A DNA stretch of 9,747 nt, taken from assembly GCA_030689285.1 (NCBI GenBank), contig JAUYJM010000062.1:1-9747 (forward strand), given 5' to 3'. Below the pieces are notes generated by a model that saw only the letters and a list, made by a program, of their open reading frames with translations, was not told the origin of the DNA and ran no database searches. The position numbers were made by a program, and so were the translations under genes. The stretch comes from a bacterium. Lineage in GTDB: Bacteria > Patescibacteriota > Minisyncoccia > Phycocordibacterales > GCA-002787175. Below are positions 5,052 to 9,747 of the stretch, piece after piece (within the stretch, counting starts at the first letter, position 1; the number at the start of each line of letters is the position of its first letter).

Positions 5052-5088
5052 GCCCCGTTTTGCGCGAAGCGCAAAACGGGGCTTTATT
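5052..5088. terminator. Second hairpin between convergent genes
   Basis: A perfect 14-bp stem GCCCCGTTTTGCGC (5052-5065) / GCGCAAAACGGGGC (5069-5082) with loop GAA, followed by TTTATT on the plus strand. It sits between the end of the CSD-like gene and the end of the minus-strand zinc-ribbon gene (stop at 5109), so it may terminate either. The T-tract is weak. Confidence 0.65.
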
Positions 5089-5108
5089 CATAATTCTTGA
5101 ATCTATCC

Positions 5109-5276
5109 TTACTTTCCCTCATCCACAATCTCCGTTTCAACTTCACCTTCGCCGTCTATTTTTTTTACCAAAAGGATAATGCCGCAGTGGTTGCACTCCA
5201 ATATATGCCCGACTGCCAAATTAGGATAGCTGGCCAAATTCACTTCATTTTTACATTCCACGCAAGTTAATTTCAT
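5109..5276 (-). CDS. LysW-like zinc-ribbon protein, 55 aa
   Basis: A small protein, MKLTCVECKNEVNL...VGHILECNHCGIILLV..., ending DEGK. Cys5/Cys8 and Cys28/Cys31 form two CxxC knuckles, the spacing and residue pattern of LysW, the amino-group carrier of lysine/arginine biosynthesis (family pattern TCPECGAEL...VVCEDCGAELEV). The acidic tail is present, but the terminal EDWGE motif, whose last Glu carries the substrate in true LysW, is replaced by a C-terminal Lys. It may therefore be a zinc ribbon of another role. It diverges from the PLP enzyme at 5350, with overlapping promoters. No Shine-Dalgarno is seen before the ATG. Confidence 0.8.
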   Translation of the reverse strand: MKLTCVECKNEVNLASYPNLAVGHILECNHCGIILLVKKIDGEGEVETEIVDEGK

Positions 5277-5313
5277 ATTATTTCGTCTGATTTTAAGCTA
5301 CTTATCGTCTGCC

Positions 5314-5346
5314 TTCATATTTTACCTGAAATAGGTTACTATTCAA
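5314..5346. promoter_or_regulatory. Overlapping divergent promoters
   Basis: Plus strand: TTCATA (5314-5319), 17 nt, TACTAT (5337-5342), placing the start at about the GTG codon at 5350, hence a leaderless message. Minus strand: TTGAAT (5346-5341), 16 nt, TAAAAT (5324-5319), giving a leader of about 35 nt for the zinc-ribbon gene. The -35 of one overlaps the -10 of the other, so the two should compete for polymerase. All hexamers are imperfect. Confidence 0.4.
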
Positions 5347-5349
5347 GCT

Positions 5350-6249
5350 GTGAAAACAGACCAAAAAACTCCCACTGATATTCTGCCGGAACTTGGAAAG
5401 ATACTCGGTTTAAAACTTTTCTTTAAACGCGAAGACCTGCATCCTCTAGGTTCACATAAAGGTCGTTCAATCCCCGTAATGATTGACTATTACGCGAAAA
5501 AAGGCGCAAGAAAATTTGCCATTTCTTCTTCCGGCAACGCCGCTCTTGCCGCTGGCATTTACATTCAGAGTCTTAACAAAAAGATATTAGATATGGAAAA
5601 GAAACTTTCTCTTACTATTTTCGTAGGCGAACACGTAAATAAGGAAAAAAATGAAAATTTAAAAGAGAAACTCGCAGATGAAGAAATCAAGCTTGTAAAA
5701 ACGGCTAGGCCCTTGCAGGAGCTTTTCAGAGCCGAAAAAGAAGGGAAGACTTCGCTTAGGCAATCTACGGATGACACGGCTCTTTTAGGTTACGCGGAGC
5801 TTGCGGAAGAACTTTCAACTGTCCCGAATCTTTCAGCCATCTTTCTAGCCGCTTCTTCAGGCACTTCAACGCAAGCTCTCGCGGAGTATTTTGAAAAACG
5901 AGGAATCGGACCCGTGCAAATCTTTTTAGTTCAAACCGCGAAAATTCACACTATGGCGAAAATTTTTGACAAAAACTTTATTGAGGAAAAAGAGTCATTG
6001 GCGGATGCCATTGTTGATATTGTCGGACACAGAAAAGAAAAGGTGGCCGAAGCGGTGAAAACAAGCGGCGGTTTTGGCTGGGTAGTTTCAAACCAAGAAA
6101 TTGAAGAAGCCGTAAAAATTATCAAGGAAAATACTGACATTAAAGACATTACCGCAAACGGCTCGCTCTCTTTTGCAGGCCTTCTGAAAGCTCTCAAATA
6201 TGGGTTTAAGCCAACGGGAGCGGCAGTGTGCGTAATAGGCGGAAAATAA
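5350..6249 (+). CDS. PLP-dependent fold-type II enzyme, threonine synthase/dehydratase-like
   Basis: A 299-aa cytosolic enzyme using pyridoxal phosphate. FFKREDLHPLGSHKGRS (24-40) carries the PLP lysine, K37, in the family G-S-x-K-x-R context; SSSGNAALAAG (59-69) is the substrate/PLP-binding Asn loop; AASSGTSTQA (168-177) occupies the place of the phosphate-binding glycine-rich loop; NGSLSFAGLLKAL (270-282) and the final CVIGGK match the end of the fold. This fits threonine synthase, threonine dehydratase and cysteine synthase relatives; I cannot decide among them. It is shorter than most threonine synthases and has no regulatory domain. The start is GTG, with no Shine-Dalgarno; the TPTDILPELG N-terminus fits the family. 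The gene is followed by ~100 nt without clear features before a convergent gene. Confidence 0.85.
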   Translation: MKTDQKTPTDILPELGKILGLKLFFKREDLHPLGSHKGRSIPVMIDYYAKKGARKFAISSSGNAALAAGIYIQSLNKKILDMEKKLSLTIFVGEHVNKEKNENLKEKLADEEIKLVKTARPLQELFRAEKEGKTSLRQSTDDTALLGYAELAEELSTVPNLSAIFLAASSGTSTQALAEYFEKRGIGPVQIFLVQTAKIHTMAKIFDKNFIEEKESLADAIVDIVGHRKEKVAEAVKTSGGFGWVVSNQEIEEAVKIIKENTDIKDITANGSLSFAGLLKALKYGFKPTGAAVCVIGGK

Positions 6250-6351
6250 CTCAATACTGAAAACGCGGTTCTTATTGCGTCTCACAATATTTCTTTCGTA
6301 CACCCTCGTAATTCAAGGCTCTCTGCCGAGTCGTGATTTTTTGTTTGACGC

Positions 6352-7182
6352 TTACGACATAAGAGCAATTCCCACGGCTGTCGCTAAAAATGCCGCCAGT
6401 TTTATGGCAAAATTCTTTTCTTTGAAATAAATTTTTCCAGAGATAACTGTGCCAAGCACAGTGAAAGCTCTTTTGGCGGTGGTGATAACCGATGCTGGAG
6501 CAAAAAGAAAGGCAAAACTTATAAAAACCCCGGCCAACCCAGACGTCAGTCCTTGAATAGAAAAAGGGTATTTTGCCAGGTATTTAAACGGATTCACTCG
6601 GCTTAAAATAAAAGCTCCTATGGCAAAATATGCTACCAGAAAAAGGTAGATTATACCTTGTTCCGCCGAGACAGAATTAAAGTGTGTGATGTTGTATTTG
6701 AAAAGCGATATGGTTACGACTGCGTTTAGGGTAACGAAAATCACATAGCCGATACCCTTCCCTTTTATGCCACGGTTTATGAAAAGAAAAAGAAGGACTA
6801 GCACCACAACCGAAATTCCAACCAGTCCTTGAGGCAAAATTCTGTATCCAAGAGACAAGTCTGCCAAAAGAAGCAAAGGAATAGTTCCCACCGTTATAAA
6901 ACCAATGGCGCTTCTATCGGCCTTTATCATAGCCAAGAGTCCTATATGAACCTGGACAATTTCCAGAAAAATCCTGGGTATTAGAGTCGGCAGGGAAGCC
7001 GCGCTAAAGATAAAACCGCCTGCAAATATATTTATAAACCAGAAAAATACAAGACCCCAGAACAGGTTTAAGAAACCCATCACAAACAGCCCTTCCTTTT
7101 TATGCAAAGCTTCCCATTTTCCTATGGAGCTTCCGGCTTCCTGAAAAAATGCTCCTATCGCGGTTAAGACAATCCCGATCAT
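6352..7182 (-). CDS. EamA/DMT-superfamily-like membrane protein
   Basis: A 276-aa, very hydrophobic protein with about nine or ten membrane segments (for example ~34-60, 71-86, 92-112, 117-136, 144-162, 176-195, 211-233, 236-250, 257-276). The C-terminal block KRAFTVLGTVISGKIYFKEK (237-256), followed by a glycine-containing last helix, resembles the end of EamA-type drug/metabolite transporters. The substrate is unknown. Its ATG overlaps the stop of the Mur ligase gene (ATGA, 7179-7182), so translation is probably coupled and it is last in the operon. Being beside cell-wall genes hints at an envelope-precursor substrate, but DMT proteins are diverse. Confidence 0.75.
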   Translation of the reverse strand: MIGIVLTAIGAFFQEAGSSIGKWEALHKKEGLFVMGFLNLFWGLVFFWFINIFAGGFIFSAASLPTLIPRIFLEIVQVHIGLLAMIKADRSAIGFITVGTIPLLLLADLSLGYRILPQGLVGISVVVLVLLFLFINRGIKGKGIGYVIFVTLNAVVTISLFKYNITHFNSVSAEQGIIYLFLVAYFAIGAFILSRVNPFKYLAKYPFSIQGLTSGLAGVFISFAFLFAPASVITTAKRAFTVLGTVISGKIYFKEKNFAIKLAAFLATAVGIALMS

Positions 7183-8672
7183 TTATGGGTATTCTTTAAA
7201 CCTCCAATCTTGCTTATCGTCTCCTCAATCATCCCTCTAAATCCGTGCGAGCCCAAAAACACCACCACGTCTCCGCTTCTAGTTTCATTTTGTATGAGCT
7301 CCACGAGTTTCCCGTCGTTTTCAATAAATCTTACGTCCCTGTGCGTTTTGTTAATCACTTTCGCCAGCTCTTTTCCTTCCATCGGTTCTTTCGTATTTTG
7401 AATTTGTGTTTTGTAATTTGAGCTTTGTTTGTTTCTTGTATCTTGGTTATTGGTTATTTTCAGTTTCGTTAATCTCGGTATCATCACCACATCCGCATCT
7501 TTAAACGCATTATCATAACTTCCGGCCGCTTCTCTCCGTCTCCCTCCGATGTTAGGTTCAAAAACGGCAAAAATTTTTGCCTCCGGATAAATTTTACGAA
7601 TTTCCAGAAGCGCAAAGCGCGCTTTTTGTGGTGAATGAGCGATATCGTCTATAACTGTAAGGTTTCCTTCAAGTCGCTTTTCAAGTCGGCGCTTTAGACC
7701 TTTGAAATTGGCAATGGCGGCGATAATTATGTCGGGAGATATCCCGAATTCTCTGGCCATGGCAAAAGCTCCTGTAATATTTTCGGCATTGTAAAGTCCG
7801 AGCATCGGCGAGATGACACGATGCGCCGTATTATTGTGGACAATCTCAAAAGTCAGCCCATTTTTATCTTGCCGGACATTTTCGTATCGGTATGTAGAGT
7901 CGGAACTTTTTCCGTATGAAGTGACTTGACTGCCTTCAATAACTTTTTTCACGCCTGGGTCGTCTATATTTGCCATGATATTTTTTTTGTCAGGAATAGA
8001 GTTCACCAGATTTTGAAAAGTTTTAAAATACGAGCTCTCTGTCTCATACATATCGGCGTGGTCCCAAGAGACCGCCGTTAAAAGAAGATGTGTGGGGGGG
8101 AAGTGAGCGAATTTAGGTCTGTCATCCCACGGTGAGGTTTTGTATTCGTCGCCTTCTATAATGCTCCAACTGCCGTTCCCGATCTTTGCGCCGTTAAAGC
8201 CCAGAGGAATACCTCCGATTACGAAACTCGGATCGCGCTTTGCATATTCAAAAATGTGAGAAAGAAGAGCTGTCGTCGTGGTCTTGCCCCAAGTTCCAGC
8301 GCAGACAATGTTGTTTTCTTTGGCGAAGAATTTGCCTCTAACTTCCGCGTCAGAAAGTATATCTATATCGTGTTCTTTTGCATAAGCCGTTTCCGGGTTT
8401 TGCGACCCCGAAGCGTTGCCTACTAATACTAAATCCGGCAGACTACCTTCTTTATCCGCGACTATCTGCGTTTCTATCCGCGTAAATCCGCGCATATACT
8501 CCGGATGCCAGCCCGCCCAAAATTCCACACCTGCTTTTTCAAGCTCCGTGGATACCGGTGGGAAAAACCCCTTATCACTGCCCGTGACTTTCCAACCGGC
8601 TTTTTTAAACGCTATTGCCATAGCGCCTGTGGCTACTCCGCAAATGCCGATAATGTGTATGTGTGAAGTCAT
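7179..8672 (-). CDS. mpl: Mur ligase, Mpl-like (UDP-MurNAc:tripeptide ligase family)
   Basis: A 497-aa ATP-dependent ligase that would join an amino acid or peptide to UDP-MurNAc in peptidoglycan synthesis or recycling. The N-terminus HIIGICGVATGAMA...KVTGSDKGFFPPVSTELE (5-45) is closer to Mpl than MurC. Central domain: P-loop GTWGKTTTT (126-134), EGDEYKT (173-179), SWDHADMY (202-209), then GLYNAENITGA (292-302). C-terminal domain: RRLE (328-331) and DDIAHSPQK (342-350). Two differences stand out. The usual GTHGK is GTWGK, and two low-complexity inserts (about 61-77 and 405-429) come from DNA repeats and largely explain the extra ~40 residues over E. coli Mpl. It lies upstream of the membrane protein and in the same orientation as mraY. 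A MurC-like role is possible. Confidence 0.88.
   Translation of the reverse strand: MTSHIHIIGICGVATGAMAIAFKKAGWKVTGSDKGFFPPVSTELEKAGVEFWAGWHPEYMRGFTRIETQIVADKEGSLPDLVLVGNASGSQNPETAYAKEHDIDILSDAEVRGKFFAKENNIVCAGTWGKTTTTALLSHIFEYAKRDPSFVIGGIPLGFNGAKIGNGSWSIIEGDEYKTSPWDDRPKFAHFPPTHLLLTAVSWDHADMYETESSYFKTFQNLVNSIPDKKNIMANIDDPGVKKVIEGSQVTSYGKSSDSTYRYENVRQDKNGLTFEIVHNNTAHRVISPMLGLYNAENITGAFAMAREFGISPDIIIAAIANFKGLKRRLEKRLEGNLTVIDDIAHSPQKARFALLEIRKIYPEAKIFAVFEPNIGGRRREAAGSYDNAFKDADVVMIPRLTKLKITNNQDTRNKQSSNYKTQIQNTKEPMEGKELAKVINKTHRDVRFIENDGKLVELIQNETRSGDVVVFLGSHGFRGMIEETISKIGGLKNTHK
7386..7460. repeat. In-frame repeat insert in the Mpl-like gene (C-terminal domain)
   Basis: On the coding strand the DNA reads as A/C-rich words (AATAACCAAGATACAAGAAA, then CAAATTACAAAACACAAATT), encoding NNQDTRNKQSSNYKTQIQNT (408-427). 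The peptide is Asn/Gln/Lys/Thr-rich, unlike the Mur ligase around it, and falls between a predicted strand (VVMIPRLTKL) and the next helix, i.e. in a loop. Confidence 0.7.
8442..8492. repeat. In-frame repeat insert in the Mpl-like gene (N-terminal domain)
   Basis: The coding strand carries CGCGGATTTACGCGGATAGA followed by AACGCAGATAGTCGCGGATA, a tandem CGCGGATNNACG-type repeat. It encodes RGFTRIETQIVADKEGS (61-77), extra compared with E. coli Mpl, in which the chain goes almost directly to PDLVIIGNA. Confidence 0.7.
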
Positions 8673-8761
8673 AATCTCTAATCAAAGCCCGAATTAAAAC
8701 CCTAATGACTCGAATTTGTTCGGGAGTATTCGTGACTTGAATTCGAGTTAGATTAGAGATT
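8673..8761. repeat. Intergenic inverted repeat before the Mpl-like gene
   Basis: AATCTCTAATC (8673-8683), directly next to the start codon, is the reverse complement of 8751-8761. Between are partly complementary ACTCGAATTTG and CTTGAATTCGAGT words. In mRNA from the upstream gene this would fold into a long hairpin ending at the ATG, and could affect translation. Just upstream on the minus strand, TATTATAAAAT may contain a -10, but no convincing -35 is seen. Confidence 0.7.
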
Positions 8762-8834
8762 TTATAATAGCTGAAAATGGGCGGAAAATACAGGTGTTGA
8801 ACCATTTTTTGGCCGAATATGGGGGTATGGCAAT

Positions 8835-9539
8835 TTAAGATTTGTTGAGGGACAATTCATCTAATAGCTTTTTTATTGCTTCCATGTCCGTGTTCCACTC
8901 GTTCCCGTCAAACCATTCCATGCCTTCAAATTGGAGTTTGTACGTGTCAGAATGTCTCTGGAGTGAACCTATGTAAAAATATTTTCTGCCGTCCTCTTTT
9001 GCTTTTTGAATTGCAAGGAGCATCATGCCGAGACCGGTGTCTTTCGGCGCGTTTATATCGTAAAAAGGATAGGAGTAGTGGAAAATATTTGGCGAGTCGT
9101 AACAGATTGCGTAAGAAGACGTGTGGCGTGTAGCATGTAGCGTGTAGCGGAGAAGACAATTGAAATTAGATTTTGAATTGTCGGTTAAAAGTTCCTTCAC
9201 TTTGTTCGCGGAAAATTCCGCGCCTCGTGACTGGTAAAAATCTTTTGCCATTTTGCCGATGGGCCAGGAATAGCGCGTATCGTGTATCGCGTAGCGTGTA
9301 TCGTCTGAAGACAAAGACAAGGGGAGAGGGAGTTTCTCCATCTCCAATCCCTCGCATTTTTTCAAAATTCGGCGGTTTTCGCTTGAGAGCTCAAATTTTG
9401 AAAGGTCAATTCTTGCGCTTCTGGTTTGGTGCATTACTCCTTTGCCAAGACGGGTGAAAACATAACCATTGTTGTACAAGGCCTCAACGCTTTCGGGAGA
9501 AAAGTCGGTAATGGTTTTTTGGTCCCAGTGTAAATACAT
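8835..9539 (-). CDS. Arginyl/leucyl-tRNA-protein transferase-like (Ate/Bpt, GNAT fold)
   Basis: A 234-aa protein. RSARIDLSKFELSSENRRILKK (40-61) resembles the Ate/Bpt pattern R-x-x-(V/I)-D...F..S...RR..R+, and GLGMMLLAIQKAKEDGRKYFYIGS (169-192) followed by YKLQFEGMEWFDGNEW (200-215) matches the C-terminal GNAT-fold half (LG..L...I..A...G..Y.YLG...Y+..F.P.E...G..W). These enzymes add Arg or Leu to protein N-termini from charged tRNA. The Cys-rich N-terminal domain of full-length Ate is missing, so function may differ. Two repeat-encoded inserts, DDTRYAIHDTRYS (79-91) and LRYTLHATRHTSS (130-142), interrupt the chain. It lies between mraY and the Mur ligase; an FemX-like aminoacyl transfer to cell-wall precursors is an alternative worth noting from context alone. 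Confidence 0.6.
   Translation of the reverse strand: MYLHWDQKTITDFSPESVEALYNNGYVFTRLGKGVMHQTRSARIDLSKFELSSENRRILKKCEGLEMEKLPLPLSLSSDDTRYAIHDTRYSWPIGKMAKDFYQSRGAEFSANKVKELLTDNSKSNFNCLLRYTLHATRHTSSYAICYDSPNIFHYSYPFYDINAPKDTGLGMMLLAIQKAKEDGRKYFYIGSLQRHSDTYKLQFEGMEWFDGNEWNTDMEAIKKLLDELSLNKS
9114..9152. repeat. In-frame tandem repeat insert (second) in the Ate-like gene
   Basis: The coding strand reads CGCTACACGCTACATGCTAC and continues with ACGCCACACG, a tandem (ACGCTAC)-type 7-mer repeat. It encodes RYTLHATRH (131-139). Confidence 0.75.
9267..9305. repeat. In-frame tandem repeat insert (first) in the Ate-like gene
   Basis: The coding strand carries GATACACGCTACGCGATACA followed by CGATACGCGCTA, the same 7-mer style as the insert at 9114-9152. 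It encodes DTRYAIHDTRY (80-90), so both copies read as TRY/TRH peptides in similar frames. Confidence 0.75.
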
Positions 9540-9546
9540 GTTCTCT

Positions 9547-9623
9547 AATCAATCTCTAATTTTCATCTCAAATTTCCCGAATCCCTATTCGGGATTATTA
9601 GTGTTTAAGATTTGGGATTGATT
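9547..9623. repeat. Intergenic inverted repeat between mraY and the Ate-like gene
   Basis: Outer arms AATCAATC (9547-9554) / GATTGATT (9616-9623) and a 7-bp inner hairpin CCCGAAT/ATTCGGG (9576-9593), with more imperfect pairing between. Shared words with the 8673-8761 repeat (CTCTAATC) suggest a related family. No T-run, so not a typical terminator. Confidence 0.6.
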
Positions 9624-9632
9624 GGTGACTTA

Positions 9633-9747
9633 TCAATGCAACGCTATCCATATTCCTGTCATTACAAATGCCAAATGTATTATCCAAAAACGCATTATAA
9701 CTTTCTCCTCGCTCCAGCCAATAAGCTCAAAATGGTGGTGCAGAGGC
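9633..9747 (-). CDS. mraY: MraY C-terminus (phospho-MurNAc-pentapeptide transferase), partial
   Basis: The last 37 residues of a gene entering from the right: PLHHHFELIGWSEEKVIMRF and then WIIHLAFVMTGIWIALH, stop at 9633-9635. The PxHHHFE..GW.E.K...RFW pattern is the conserved end of MraY, the integral membrane enzyme that makes lipid I from UDP-MurNAc-pentapeptide. The final hydrophobic stretch is the last membrane helix. It is the most upstream gene of the minus-strand cell-envelope cluster visible here. Confidence 0.92.
   Translation of the reverse strand, partial: PLHHHFELIGWSEEKVIMRFWIIHLAFVMTGIWIALH

Overview
The window most likely comes from a Candidate Phyla Radiation (Patescibacteria) genome, probably a Parcubacteria-type lineage. 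The 16S rRNA has CPR-style signatures: GCAGTAGCGG in the 530 loop, ACCCGCGTAGTCC at the 790 loop and GGAATAGACGG near E. coli 915. It is also broken by introns, one with a LAGLIDADG gene, and its helices are swollen by repeats. The placement comes from reading the sequence; no tree was built.

Region 1 (1-3225, + strand) is a 5'-truncated 16S rRNA gene from about helix 17 to the 3' end. It is interrupted by (a) a palindromic insertion in h17, (b) a group I intron after E. coli position ~1078, (c) a repeat-bearing insertion in h40, (d) a 640-nt insertion near position 1393 that carries a small antisense gene with its own consensus promoter and terminator, (e) a micro-exon of only about 4-12 nt (core ACAC), (f) a ~702-nt insertion near position 1398-1401 with a single-motif LAGLIDADG endonuclease gene, and (g) another palindromic insertion in h44. 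Once these are removed, the decoding-site sequence reads normally. The expected anti-Shine-Dalgarno CCTCC is not visible at the 3' end.

Region 2 (3226-4077) is a spacer of inverted repeats, including a 97% identical copy of the h17 insertion. It then has a strong terminator, a tRNA-Ile(GAU) with its own promoter, and a large hairpin. No 23S or 5S gene follows, so this 16S is unlinked from 23S on this side.

Region 3 (4078-6249) has a cold-shock-domain-like gene behind a perfect TTGACA-17-TATAAT promoter. A LysW-like zinc ribbon (-) and a PLP fold-type II enzyme (+) follow, diverging from overlapping promoters.

Region 4 (6352-9747, - strand) looks like one cell-envelope cluster, transcribed right to left: the end of mraY, an arginyl/leucyl-tRNA-protein-transferase-like gene, an Mpl-like Mur ligase, and an EamA/DMT-type membrane protein whose start overlaps the ligase stop. 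MraY and the Mur ligase point to peptidoglycan synthesis or recycling.

The theme linking the regions is invasion by several families of short inverted or tandem repeats. They sit in rRNA helices, inside an intron, in intergenic spacers and in frame within two protein genes, where they encode extra loop peptides. The strongest candidate for something undescribed is the tandem pair of insertions at the 16S decoding site: the micro-exon, the antisense gene cassette inside an 18-bp stem, and the endonuclease insertion with very little RNA scaffold.
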